A stretch of DNA of 31,218 nt from Apostichopus parvimensis (Eukaryota > Echinodermata > Holothuroidea > Aspidochirotida > Stichopodidae), in the NCBI GenBank assembly GCA_000934455.1, contig KN883766.1, positions 4,203-35,420 of the forward strand, in the 5' to 3' direction. The notes under the pieces were generated by a model. It ran no database searches. It was given only the letters and a program-made list of their open reading frames with translations, and was not told the DNA's origin. Every line of letters begins with the position of its first letter. Position 1 is the stretch's first letter. Shown one piece after another: positions 1 to 11,491 of this stretch. The position numbers were made by a program, and so were the translations under genes.

Positions 1-799
1 GTGAAGCATTTTTGCTTTTAAGAGGAAATTGTGCGTAACAATATATAAGTTTCGTTTTGCGGGGAAGGAAGTAGTTCAAAGTCATGCGATGCCATTGTTT
101 TTTGGGTGTCTAAGAATAAAATGTTTGTCCTTTACAGCTGCCTGCAAGTATATTGGGATGTAGTCTGTTGTCTGTAATGGAAAATCCGGGCATGTGAAGT
201 AGAGGGAAGTTAGTTTAGTTGCAGTCTTCATCGATTAAAATGTGATTTCCGTCGGGATGAGTCTTCATGGCGCAGAGAAATATGATAAGGTTTTGGTCTT
301 TAGATCCAGCGTAATGAGTTTATTCGACGTAGTTTTATTTGTTAACTTATTTTTTACTATCAGAGTACCTCTTGCTTGAACTGTTACTTCGTTGGAACAT
401 TTTAATAAAGGAACTTGAGCCAACATAACTCTTTCACTTGTTTGTGTGTTATTTCACCCTGACATTTTAAAATATTATATAAATACTACTAAAGTTGTAA
501 ACAACTAGCATCATGCATCGAATTGTCTTTCTTACCGATGAAAAACATTGTTTCAACTTAAAAACATTCAGTGATTGTGTTGCTACAATCCCCATGAAGT
601 ATAGTTCGTTGTAAGACGATGGCCAAACGTTGCGACAGAATCGGGTGTGTTTTATGCATTATGTCTACGTTTATTATTTGAAAAGAAGGCAGCCGTTTAG
701 AAAAGCGTCATATATTAAGAATCTACATTTGATGATATGTCCACTACTTAAACATGTAAGTGTCACCTGATATGCTATACGAACTTAATTCAGCTAAGG
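1..799. other. No gene recognised
   Basis: No frame, domain or inverted-repeat element was recognised here. An AATAAA hexamer at 404-409 could be a polyadenylation signal of a gene to the left, but nothing else supports that. Confidence 0.5.
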
Positions 800-1015
800 A
801 TATGACAAAAGTGGGCGACTTTTGTCACCAAAGTGATGACCTGTAAAATTGTGTCAAATTAGGCTAAGGCTGTGACAAAACTCGTAACCTCCATTGTGAC
901 AGAAGTGGACGACGTGTGTGGCAAACTTGGTGGATGTGTGAGACAAAAGAGGCGATGTGTGTGACAAAGTTGGTGGATGTGAGACCAAGGTGCTTGTTGT
1001 CACAAAAGTGGTTAC
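800..1015. repeat. Degenerate short tandem repeat, GTGACAAA-rich
   Basis: Imperfect units built on 'gtgacaaaagtgg..gatgtgt' recur about every 20-25 bases. This explains the open minus-strand frame rich in THTS-like codons across it, which is not a gene. Confidence 0.6.
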
Positions 1016-1023
1016 AACATTCG

Positions 1024-1768
1024 GGTCAAATAACATAGTGCATATCAACACCTCCCATGTCTTTCTTGTGAAATATCGTAGAAAATAACAGCTTTATTTG
1101 ATTCCTCTGTCTACCTTTACATCGAATGAGGTGAATCACACTCCTAAATGGTGAAGAGTATATTTATGAATTTGAAATCATATTATGTTAAAAATCATCT
1201 AAAGGCTGTTGCTACGTTTTAAAGAGGTGACAGTAATGTTGATGTGGTAACACTGATGCTTTTTGTATAGATTAGCAGTCATATCAACACTTCTTTACAA
1301 GGAATTAAATTGATTCATCTTCCACAAAAATTGTATCTTCTTTAGCTTTTAAACTAATTTCAGAGAAATATATTTTGTTTTTATAAATTAATGAGATATA
1401 TACAAAGCAATCTAATTATCAAATGATTAATAGGAAAATGCGGTCCGAATTATAGTTGTTCATCCATTATTTAATGTCAATTTTATCAATTGCGTTCTTG
1501 TGCTGAATAGGGTCCTCAACTGTATTTGTTCTTACTTTTAATTACAATTATGTTGATTACGGCAGATTATTTTTCAATGTTGCCCATGATCTTACTCTAG
1601 ACAGCACTCTGAAATTAGCAACTCTGTTGGGTCTACCACCGGCAAAAACTGTTATGCTACGCCGGGTTACTTTGATAAAAATACACAATTGATTAACTGC
1701 ATGAAGTCACGAAATATCGTCCACATGTACGATGTCATTAACCTCCGAAGAGTTTGGGTTTTATTCAT
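1024..1768 (+). repeat. Segmental duplication of intron 6 plus exon 7 (copy A)
   Basis: Not only the exon but the preceding intron is shared with 24483-25195. Examples are 'aataacatagtgcatatcaacacct', 'gtctttcttgtgaaatat' and the later 'tgatgct...tgtgtag' and 'gatacaaagcaat' regions, with many small differences and gaps. Shared intronic DNA means the copy arose from genomic DNA, not from a spliced message. Confidence 0.85.
1553..1768 (+). pseudogene. Broken copy of the second DED exon
   Basis: The sequence matches coding exon 7 (24966-25195) closely, sharing for example 'gattacggcagatta', 'cttactctagacagcac' and 'atgctacgccgggtt'. It has decayed: the acceptor AG is replaced by TG at 1551-1552, a net deletion of about 7 bp near 1690 shifts the frame, and an in-frame TGA follows. 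Similarity to the live exon stops at about 1768, before the end of the exon. It is a non-functional fragment of the same gene or of a close paralogue. Confidence 0.9.
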
Positions 1769-2483
1769 ATGGGGGTGGGGTTGGGGTGTGAAGGGGCTGA
1801 ATTAAAAATGGGACTTTCCCATACTCTCTCTACGGTATGAAAAAATTCAGGTAAACATACAACACGGATTGGATAGTGACTATTTAATATATTAATGAGG
1901 AAATCTGGCTCAAACTGTTATGCTAAACCGGCAAAAACTGTTATGCTACGCCGGGTTACTTTGATAAAAATACACAATTGATTAACTGCATGAAGTCACG
2001 AAATATCGTCCACATGTACGATGTCATTAACCTCCGAAGAGTTTGGGTTTTATTCATATGGGGGTGGGGTTGGGGTGTGAAGGGGCTGAATTAAAAATGG
2101 GACTTTCCCATACTCTCTCTACGGTATGAAAAAATTCAGGTAAACATACAACACGGATTGGATAGTGACTATTTAATATATTAATGAGGAAATCTGGCTC
2201 AAACTGTTATGCTAAACCGGCAAAAACTGTTATGCTACGCCGGGTTACTTTGATAAAAATACACAATTGATTAACTGCATGAAGTCACGAAATATCGTCC
2301 ACATGTACGATGTCATTAACCTCCGAAGAGTTTGGGTTTTATTCATATGGGGGTGGGGTTGGGGTGTGAAGGGGCTGAATTAAAAATGGGACTTTCCCAT
2401 ACTCTCTCTACGGTATGAAAAAATTCAGGTAAACATACAACACGGATTGGATAGTGACTATTTAATATATTAATGAGGAAATT
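1639..2483. repeat. 289-bp tandem array, 2.9 near-identical units
   Basis: Units start at 1639, 1928 and 2217, and the third ends at about 2483. By eye the units are identical or nearly so. Each unit contains the 3' half of the broken DED exon and about 160 bp of other sequence, including 'tgggactttccca'. A 14-base string, 'aaactgttatgcta', occurs at both ends of the unit, which suggests that the array was founded by slippage or recombination at this microhomology. Confidence 0.95.
1810..2397. promoter_or_regulatory. Three κB-like sites, one per 289-bp unit
   Basis: GGGACTTTCC, the canonical NF-κB decamer, occurs at 1810, 2099 and 2388, the same place in each unit. The match is exact, but function is unproven and the sites are 9 kb from the start codon. 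Confidence 0.35.
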
Positions 2484-3287
2484 TACGAACTGACATTGAT
2501 CTATATAGATTTCCTGTGATCTGATAAAGACGGCCTGCCATAATTTACCAAGAAAATATTGTCTGCCCGAGCTATATATGTTTGATAACTTCCTCGGCAA
2601 TTACATCATAGTTAAGGGAAGAATACTTTAAATTACACGATGGTCAGAGTAAACCTTTGGCAATGCTGTATGTGAACAACAATGAGTCTCATTCCATTCT
2701 GAATAATATTTTTTTTAGGTTCGTTGTTAATATTACCAACCTTTATCAGGATGTTTTCATTTGTACACGCGCAGCGTGGGATGAGACTTGGCTATAGATA
2801 CAGGATGAGGAAGCTTCGTTGTGAACTTTCCAATATTGGTGTCATTTGAACAGGTTATTGTGTTAAACAAGATGCAATGGAACAGCAGTGTGAAGTCAAT
2901 TTAACCTGTAGGCTAAGTATAATCAACATTGCCCAAGTACTCAGCACAAGCAATTATGTTTGAACACAAATACAGTTTTAGATAAACAGATAATAGCTAA
3001 TTGGAATACAAAATCATATTTGTAGTCTCTCCTCGACACAGTCACGACAGCTATAGGTTCTAGGACACTTTGTAACCGACTGTTGGAAGGGATTTACCCG
3101 AATTGATTGAGGAACCACTTCACACCGTTTCTCATCCACATCCCCCTCCTCCCCTTCTCCTTCTTCCGTGCTCTAACCAGTATCCTAAAAAATATAATTC
3201 TATTAAATGAAGACGACATGGTCATCATTCTTGGTGACGCACATTGACTATTGGGCTTGATTAAAGATCTGCTTTATTGGCTCATAT
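2484..3287. other. Intergenic DNA, nothing recognised
   Basis: AT-rich sequence with stops in all frames; no repeat or coding signal was recognised. Confidence 0.5.
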
Positions 3288-3289
3288 TA

Positions 3290-3592
3290 TAGCACGCTAT
3301 AGCTAGGAAACGTTTGTGATTACGTAATCAACCTGCCACGGTCGTAAATTGACCTCAGGCTTTACAATTAGCCTGCATTGCTTCTTAACACCATAAGGCT
3401 CTTTGTGTAAACACTGTGTGGAAATATGTCATTGTCTACAGTGTAGTTAATTATACAGCGTTCATACAAAGACTTTCATACAAGTAAAAATATGTGGCAG
3501 GCGTTGCAGACTAATTGGTAAAAGGAGGTCATTTTACGACCAAGGCAGGTCGATTACGTAATATCAAGAAACTTTTCCATGATAGCGTGCTA
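3290..3592. mobile_element. MITE with long terminal inverted repeats and TA target duplication
   Basis: The left end 'tagcacgctat' continues through 'tacgtaatcaacctgcc', '..ggtcgtaaa' and 'tgacctc'. The right end, read on the other strand, gives 'tagcacgctat', 'tacgtaatcgacctgcc', 'ttggtcgtaaa' and 'atgacctc'. The inverted repeats are about 68 bp with few mismatches. TA flanks both sides (3288-3289 and 3593-3594). The 303-bp length and lack of coding capacity make it a non-autonomous element; TA duplication fits a Tc1/mariner-like mobiliser, which is inference. Confidence 0.85.
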
Positions 3593-3594
3593 TA

Positions 3595-4639
3595 GTTGGG
3601 GTATATACAGTAGAACTTTAAGCAAACAGCACGAGCTAAAACGAAACTCCATTAGTACATGACTAGTCCAAGTGCTAGATAACGTCAGTGTAGTCAAGGA
3701 ACTCTTGAAAGTAAGTATTAAAGCAGTAGAATATATATATATATTTAAGGTTTCTCTTAAAAACCCGGTATATATACCCTGATCAGGGTTTTTAATGTTA
3801 ACTTTATTTAGATGCCGAAATTGGGTCTCAAAGGGAATGGAAGTTAAGGCTAACCCATATAAGAACGAAGCTCATACAGGAAGCATTTATATCGCTTGAA
3901 TGTGCACTGACACACACGATGCACCGATATTTGAACATATTTTCATCCACTCTATTTACTCCCGTCTGAAACCCTAACCTCACTGCCTCCCCCACTTATC
4001 CAAAATATCCAGTATACTCTGATGTGAAACACTTCATCTCCTTATCTTGTAACGGGTTTCCATTTTTAATAGTAACGGAAAATCGTAGAGAATTCTCAAA
4101 TAGTCCACTAAAAGATAAGACTATAGGACTGTTGACCACATAAGTCGACTGTAACTATATGAAAGACGCTAAAAAATTATTCGCTTTCTCCAGACTTATG
4201 TTGGACTGGTTAGAAAGACAATAATAGTGGCCCACTTACTCAATGGAAGTTAAAGTGAGGGAGAGGGAGGAGGTTATTATTATATTACGCCAAACCCTTC
4301 CCCTTCTTGAAAATCGATGCATTAATTAAAGTACGTCATAACATTCAAGATAACACCCAAATAGGTTCAGTAAAACAAAAATCTCACCGAACTGCAGAAA
4401 TTGTCTGGCGGAAGAGTTTGATACATTGTTGTCATAGTTCTTATTTTTTTCCTTTCTAACTATGTTCACCCAGGTGTATAAATGGGGACTTGCGAAGTGA
4501 CTTGTAAATATAGTTGCGTGCGCCGGTTTGTGGCTGCACCCTATGGGAAGTCCCACAGGGGACACGTGGCTGTGGTGCACTATTGTGCCCCAGGAGAGAT
4601 AATTTGAATTGTGCACACTTTGGTGTGTAGGTGTGACAA
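3595..4639. other. Intergenic DNA, nothing recognised
   Basis: No coding exon was recognised. Overlapping small frames near 4326-4620 have no recognisable domain. A (TA)n run lies near 3730-3745. Confidence 0.45.
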
Positions 4640-4722
4640 GTTACCAATGACCAGGGTTAATTGTAAAGCGCATATAACTTGTGGATTATGCGCTATATAA
4701 ATAACGGCGTAATAATAATGTG
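4640..4722. repeat. Fragment of a dispersed repeat ending in 'gcgctatataaataacg...aataataat'
   Basis: The string 'tgcgctatataaataacg' followed by a TAA-rich tail resembles a very common dispersed repeat end of marine invertebrate genomes. A related, opposite-facing fragment is at 25340-25425. Family assignment is from memory of the pattern and is tentative. Confidence 0.4.
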
Positions 4723-4910
4723 AAAATTGTCCCAATTGGACGTTTTCTTCTTGTTGAAACATGGTTCGGAATTCACCAGTTTCTCACCAAAAGCACCGTT
4801 TTTTTTCTCGAACGCATCAATATGTTGAATGACGTAATGCGGACAAATAGGCAAAACGAGCGACTTGAACTTAGCACTCCCATTTCCGCAACAAATACAC
4901 TCTCGCATGT

Positions 4911-4931
4911 ACACGCACACACACACACACA
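4911..4931. repeat. (CA)n microsatellite
   Basis: About ten CA dinucleotides with one interruption. Several small frames on both strands here are products of this repeat. Confidence 0.9.
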
Positions 4932-5142
4932 AATATATACCAACACATCGCGAACGTACATATCGCCTACCATGCCCAGTTGGTACGTACACACAATTGC
5001 ACGTAATACACTCTCACACTCAAACCAAAATTCATAAACCTTTCGAAATCACTGAAATAAAATTCACGGATCAACTTTATAGTAAAAGGAATCTTCTTCA
5101 ATATAGTATTTGAAATTTATTTGGAACATCGACAGGTGAAAC

Positions 5143-5271
5143 ATGGCGGAATCAATGTCAGAGCAGAATGTAGTACCGAGAAGCTTATGCTTTGTAGAAC
5201 TGTTCGATTGTAAACGAAAGAGTAGCCACTTGCGAACATTCTTTGCTCTGGAGTTGGAAAGCGCAATGTAA
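5143..5271 (+). CDS. Possible small ORF of 42 codons
   Basis: ATG at 5143 has a strong initiation context (acATGG with purine at -3). The frame MAESMSEQNVV... ends at TAA 5269-5271. The composition is ordinary and no domain is recognised. It could be a small independent ORF, the first exon of an unseen gene, or chance. No splice donor is clearly better than the stop. Confidence 0.15.
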   Translation: MAESMSEQNVVPRSLCFVELFDCKRKSSHLRTFFALELESAM

Positions 5272-7666
5272 ACAATGAAGAGTCTGCTGTTCACATTTAT
5301 CTTGTGTTACACAAAGACCATGAAATCACCGATACAAAACATATATCTTGGCTTAGTGATTTTTTAAAACATATCTAATTTGTAAGAAATTTCACCGAAA
5401 ATTAAGAAAGAAACTATACACTGTTTAAAAAATCTCTTTAAATTTACAGCAGTGTCTCTGTCAATTAGTTTCCAGAAATTTGTTGTGCAACTTCAATTAT
5501 GCTTTGTTTACCTACACAAGGTGTCTGTTCACCTACAATCTATCTCATAAAATGACGGTACCATTTAATAATTGTACAACAAGGTTCTGTACAGTCACAG
5601 TTTTTTATATAGAGAAACAATTACTTTATGTTATTTGATGGACAGTGGGTGTATACAGAGCCTTTCGTACAGAAATAGTTTCCTTTTTGTATATTGATAT
5701 AAGGTATCTGTATATTAGTATGGGTAGTGTTGAATAGAAACAGGAACCACTCATATATTAACAACGGCATCTCAACAATGGCATCTTGCTTCCGTGGCAT
5801 TACAGCTCTTGTTATAGAATAACATAGATTATTAATATTTCAACAAATGACATTCAGACAAATAACAAAACATTGCTTTTGTTTCAACTCACAACAAATT
5901 ATATTTTAATGATCTTGTAATACAGTTGCAATAAAACGAAAAAAATGTGAAAAAAAATCAAAACAGAGGAACTAAGGATGAATTGAGATCACTAAAGTAA
6001 TACAGCAAAACGGATTACAGTAATAAAAACAATGTATGGTTCACTGTTGACTCCTATATAATTAAGTAGACAGTAAAGTGCTACGTCTTAGATCAGTTTC
6101 ATCATTTTACTGATGGCCTGTTAGTTTTGTTAGTTATAACAAAGTTGAAAGACATTTTCTCAAGGTAATTACAGAATACTTTTTTTTCACTACTTTGATA
6201 TAAACATAATCCTTAACTGGAAGTAGCAAAATAGTAGTACCATTTTAACAGATTTATGAACTATTATTGTCTCTATGCATGGTTCCAAATATTTGTACTT
6301 CTAATCTTGCTCTATGAAACTTGCAGAAGATTAAAAAGACTGAAAAATGTTATACAGAACAAACTAAGAAGAATTATGAAATGCTTTAAAACAATTTATT
6401 TTATGTTTCATTGAGCTCAAATACCCATACTAATTAAAATGATCAATATGAGTCTTTACTAATATAAGGTGAATACTCCTTTAATTTAGTATTAGAGATG
6501 TAGAACAATATGTTCATTAATTTTAGTAGAAATGTCAGACTGTGAGGTCTCTTTCCCCAGCTATAAGCTGGTTTTATCCCAAACAGGAGTCTGTAAGGGA
6601 AAACATGCAACAGCAATGGAAAACCTAACTTTTCATGCTTAATCTGCAGATGACAGTGCATGTTCAACATGTTGTTCATACAATGTCATTGCTTCATCTT
6701 AAGGAAGTTGTTACCTTGTATTTAATCATTCTTACGAATGGAAATACTGAGGAGTAATTCTGAACAAAACCCAGACTATATTACATGAGTTCAATTTGGT
6801 GCAGAATAGTAACTGTTTGAAATTGAATGGTGGACTGCATGACAATTTCTATAATTTTGGATTTGAAGGCTCACAAACTCTATATATGGTTCATCAGTCC
6901 AGTAACATGGAATACATTTTTTTGCTTTCATCAACTAAGGTTCCTGCAAATATGGATTTCTATTGTGTATAAGGCAACTTCAGCAAAGCATACATCATTT
7001 AACCAAAACCTGCATAATCCAGCTATCAAATTATCAAACTGGGAGACCATTGTTCCGAAACATATTCCTCAGCACCAGTTGATTACTTTAATGAAGGGAC
7101 TTTAAACTAATTCTAATAATAGAGATGAATTATTTAAATTTCATAAATAATGAAGATTTGTGGGAGTTTTATCTCACTCATTTAATTTTTTATTTTTTGA
7201 GTGCGAGGGGAGAATGTCAGAGATAGTAATTCCGGCTGACGTATGCGTATAATGTATTATTGTCAAGTGTATTGTCTGCTTTGGCTTATGCATAAAAGTT
7301 ATAAAAACTTCTTGCTCAACCATGAGGGCAATTTACTGTAAAGCCAGGGACTGCAGAGAAGGGGAGGGGTAGTGCTTTAGCCCCCACTTCTTTGCCATGG
7401 AAATTTGGACTGCCTGATCACCAATAAGTGGGCCGTTATTTTTCTTAAAATAATTGATAGGAGTATATTGTGAGACCACTGGGCCAATTCTAGTTAAATC
7501 CTAGTTAAAAATATTCTCCACAGTCCATGAAAGCATGGTATATACTATTTATCTGTTTAATGTAAACTCTGTATGGGTACCAACAGCAGTATCAGTGTAG
7601 AATACAGTATGACCTGGAAAGAAACTGATATATAGATATCATCTAGAAAATAATTAAAGGTAGTCA
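5272..7666. other. AT-rich intergenic DNA, nothing recognised
   Basis: Long AT-rich stretch with homopolymer runs. A 92-codon frame at 6827-7105 has no recognised domain. G/C-rich scraps at 7350-7400 resemble ends of degraded elements. Confidence 0.4.
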
Positions 7667-7835
7667 GTATAGGCCCCAAATTATAGCACGCTATAATTGC
7701 TAGAAGTTTTCAAAGAATACTTTCATGGAGGTCTTTACTCTCCAAATGTTTCTCAGACATTCTAAACGAACACACAAGATAACTAAATATCCCACATGAG
7801 GTAAATTTGAGGTCAACAATATTTGGGGCCAATAC
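7667..7835. mobile_element. Small inverted-repeat element ('gtatAGGCCCCAAAT')
   Basis: Positions 7667-7681 (gtataggccccaaat) are inverted at 7821-7835 (atttggggccaatac), 14 of 15 matching. The interior is 140 bp. A diverged relative with the same interior ('attgctagaagtttt', 'ggtctttactctccaaa', 'aacacacaagat') and the same right end lies at about 13190-13395. The tatagcacgctata string just inside the left end is shared with the termini of the MITE at 3290. Confidence 0.6.
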
Positions 7836-8829
7836 AGCCTAGCTTTAAGTAGCAAAAACATCACTGACTGATATGAAGCTACCATTTTACCTTTATTCTG
7901 GATATAATTTCAAGAGCAGAATCTATTGAGCATGTTGCATACAAAACAGCTTCATGCAAAATATGAAAGATATTATACTCAAAATCATTACTTTCTAAAG
8001 AAGTATATCGGTCCTGATCTTCAATTGGTGGGTAAGCTTGTTCATACAAAGATTGTCAAACAATCTACCAAATGATAATATAAAAATATCATATGAAGCT
8101 AAGCCATATTATATCAATATATGAAACAATAATGTTTTTAGACTGATGTGACTCTTATGAGCCGAACTTGAGCATTAAATTAGCCTAAACATCCCATAAA
8201 CAGTGAGTAGATAAATTAAGAATAAATCTCTTTCCAGAATATGATAGACTGATATATTTCATATACAGCAACCAAAATGAACAATATGCATTTATTACAA
8301 TTGATTACAATAATAAGATACCATTGCTGAGTTACTGAAATGTCTATAAATTCTCTTTAAGCCCACCACATCATTAATGATGAAACAATATTTTAGTGTT
8401 GCTGTATAGGTTTCATCTACACACTATGTATAGGAATCCTATCAACTTAGTAAGATATTGATCCAAGATACCGATTTAGGTTTGCCAGATTATAAGCATA
8501 TATTGGCTCACATCAATTAAGGTGTTAACCAGAAAGTCAAATCAGTTACTTTGGTGATTCTTTGCCAATATGAAAAGCAACTTTGGATACAGAATTTACC
8601 AACATTCTGTACTAATTGCTGAACAGAAATGTCCAACAGTACAATGTTCTTGCAGTAATGGCTGATTTGTGCCATAAATAGGAGGCTGAAGTTCAAACCA
8701 ATCCTCACTTCTTCAGTTACAAGACTTTTTCTTTAGACTGGTTCCTCTTAAATACCCCAAGTAACCTAACTTTGACCGTGATGAAAAAATGAGACCATCT
8801 ATTCACCAGGGGTTCCGATACATACCTCA
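7836..8829. other. Intergenic DNA, nothing recognised
   Basis: No gene or structured repeat was recognised in this AT-rich stretch. Confidence 0.4.
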
Positions 8830-9540
8830 AAGTATTGTATTTACACATCAGTTTGTGCAATGATATCACCATTACAAATTTGAAGAAAAAAAACGTTATC
8901 GTTGCTAGGTAATTGCATTGGGAGATTTAAATGTTTGATCCCATTTAATTAGTGATATGAGAACAAAAATCATTAGGGTTCAGCTGTTATACTCACCATG
9001 GGTCCTGCACCCACCACATATATGGTAATGATAACTCATTCCATTTTTGAGTTATTGTCCTTGTTAAGTATATATTACTAAGAAAGGCTGCTCATAAATA
9101 TGCATGATATCGGTTGCAACAGACATCACTACTGTATATGTTTGCTATCTACCGATATATCATCATACCAAATGGTTGCCATGTTATTGTAATTTGAAGA
9201 TTTTTTGTGCACGACCCTGTGACATCATTAATATTCAAGATATGAGAACCAAAATCAATATGGTTTGCTCGGCCTACTCACTATATGGGCTGTCCACCCA
9301 CCACGTGCATATATGATTACTCAGTCTATAATGTTGAGTTTATCATGCATGAAAACTTTAGTTAAATAATCAATTCCAAACCCCACCTCATGTATGCATA
9401 ATATCAACTGTACCACACCAGTATGTTGGCTATCTACCAATATCACCTTACAATGTTACAATAAACTCCACCTCGGTTGCCAAGTTATTGCAGTTAGAAG
9501 CTTTTAATGCTTGACCCTGTGACCTCAGTTATACTCATGA
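8830..9540. repeat. Degenerate tandem array, about 275-300-bp units
   Basis: Three diverged units are recognised by 'gttgcta/gttgcca...ttattg' at about 8901, 9175 and 9476, 'gatatgagaac.aaaatca', '.cccaccac.tatatggt' or 'cacgtgcatatatg', and 'gaccctgtgac.tca'. The small frames here have no protein support. Confidence 0.6.
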
Positions 9541-9600
9541 ATGAGAAAAACACACCTGCACGTGAATGTGAATTAAGGCGGATTAAGGCACGTGAATTAA

Positions 9601-9850
9601 GGCGGAGTGTATAGCCTAGTGGTTAACGCCGGCGTCTCCCAGTCATGAGATCCCCGGTTCGATTCCCCGCCGACAGTAAGGTGTGTCGTCTGGCAAGGGT
9701 GTTGTTCAATAACAACTTCCGGACATGGACGTTAAATGGATGTGTGCCGAGAGATTGGCTTCGGTCAGCTTGCGAGTCTAAAAGCCTCCATGGCTTCTTT
9801 CGCGAGTTCCTGCTTGCGGGAAGATCACATATACATATACATACATACAA
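9601..9850 (+). mobile_element. tRNA-derived SINE, copy 1
   Basis: The head is tRNA-like: an A box (TAGCCTAGTGG) at about 9612 and a perfect B box (GGTTCGATTCC) at about 9656. The body contains 'ggcttcggtcagcttgcg' and 'gttcctgcttgcgggaagatc', and the tail is (cata)n. Body and tail match the element at 28907-29140 in the same orientation. Target duplications were not found, and the left flank has a local echo of 'aattaaggcgg'. Internal boxes would drive RNA polymerase III. Confidence 0.85.
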
Positions 9851-11435
9851 TGTATAGCCATCAGTATTGATATGACGAACACAATAACCGTGTGTTTCTT
9901 CTAGGCATAAGTCAAGTCTAAGCTAACGTACCCCTGCACGGCTTTCGTCGGACTAGCCACAATCGATATTATAGCCGTAAGAGGTCATCGACTTTTCATC
10001 GGATGCGTTAAACCTTACATATATTATTTCGTAAGAAAGTTCGGTTTTTTCGGAGGTTTGCGTGTTGCAAAATATATGCGGCATTTTTGTGATAAAGTGA
10101 ACGAGGATAGATATCTGTATATCAAAAAAAACTGTTTGTTCAAATACGGTAAGTTTATCTCAGATAACGTAAGATAACGTAAATTTATAAAACAAGACTT
10201 TCCTGTATTGGTACGGACGAAATTCTGCAAATGAACAGAAAACTGTCGTATTTTTACAATTATTTTTAAGATTATACTCAGTATTCCGACACGGTTTTCG
10301 TTGTGACTACTGTAGGAAGTGTATGCAGAGCGTGCTATGTCGCAATCTGCATTTTCGAAGATGACGTCACGTTTCCTATACTGTTCAATGTATATTTAAA
10401 TATCAATCCTAAACGATAACAAAATCGTTTCTCTGTCAAACGCAAAATTAGCGTTCTCATACTTTGAAAACATTTTTGGAAAATTATTTATTATTTTTTA
10501 AGGTAACTTCTACGGCTACCAGACAATTCTGTTCAATATTGACTGAAAAATCGCGCAATATGGTTTATATCTATAAGGTCAAGGGTTAGTGGGCGTAATT
10601 TATTATTTTATTCATTTGCCTGTCCACCACTCTCTCACTATAGCAGTAAACCCTCCAATTCCTCTTTCGTGTTCCACGTTTCAGCGTTTATTATCTAATA
10701 TTCATTTGAGAATTTGTCTCATCCTCTGATCAAAGTCATAACATTTCGTTGTCTTTCAAATTTTCTCAAAAAGGCCCCCTGTTTGAAATCTGTGTTATCT
10801 CTTTACGCTTCGTTGACTTGCCAGTGACTCAGCATCAAAAAACGTATCGAATTATATCAAGAACAAGTTTATATTCAAGACCTTTTGAAGAATATTAGCT
10901 GTATCTCCCCTGCACCCGTCTTTCACAGACGTCTGTCATTGTAAGTAAAGTAAAACATTTATGATTTTTTATTAACAGCACTACGGTGAGGGGAAGAATA
11001 GCTAATTTGTATAACATGCCTGTACGGGACATGTTTGAATGAACATATAAATTTCTTTCAAGAAAATCTCCACTTTTGACCATCGTATATATGAATTTAT
11101 CATTTTCTCGCAATTTCAACTATTTTCTCGCGATTTCGTCGTCTTTTTCGCAATTCACCATGAAATAAAATTAATATAAGTTAGATGTTAAATTCCTGAT
11201 TGATCGTAGAAAGTGTAATGATAGAATCGGTTATGACCAAAACCATTATTTCGTTCATCATATTAAATTCAAGGTTGCTTGTTAAACATGAAAAAAATGT
11301 CATATAGGATTCACCCAAAAGAAGTCTTCTTTCCGTTCTGATGATCTCTGTATTTATTGCGATATTCCTCGATCAGAATATTTTTTAGAAAGTCATATTT
11401 GTTTTTTAATTTGTTTCTTCTAATTTTATGCACAG
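9851..11435. other. Upstream flank of the gene, nothing firmly recognised
   Basis: This is where a promoter and noncoding first exon would be expected if the acceptor at 11435 is real. I could not place either. No coding frame with a recognisable domain is present. Confidence 0.4.
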
Positions 11436-11491
11436 ATCAGGACTCCCGCTGCTTTAATATAATCTCGTAGAACTAATTAAGCATAATCAAA
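11436..11491 (+). promoter_or_regulatory. Probable 5' UTR part of exon 1
   Basis: The 56 bases before the ATG follow a pyrimidine-rich acceptor-like tract ending in 'cacag' at 11435. If this acceptor is used, transcription starts upstream and the promoter lies at an unknown place in the preceding DNA. If it is not used, the promoter would be just upstream; no convincing TATA or Inr arrangement was picked out. Confidence 0.35.

Noticed and set aside
404..409. AATAAA as 3' end of an upstream gene
   Set aside because: Single hexamer in AT-rich DNA without any coding sequence before it.
854..1051. Minus-strand 65-codon frame rich in Ser/Thr/His
   Set aside because: Lies within a degenerate GTGACAAA tandem repeat; low complexity, no domain.
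2343..2600. Minus-strand 85-codon frame
   Set aside because: Starts inside the 289-bp array and has no recognisable domain or partner exons.
4720..5113. Overlapping frames on both strands near the CA microsatellite
   Set aside because: Composition is set by the (CA)n run; no domain.
6827..7105. 92-codon plus-strand frame
   Set aside because: No recognisable fold, no start or splice context, AT-rich composition; perhaps decayed retroelement sequence but nothing decisive.
9645..9857. 70-codon frames on both strands
   Set aside because: Entirely within the tRNA-derived SINE.
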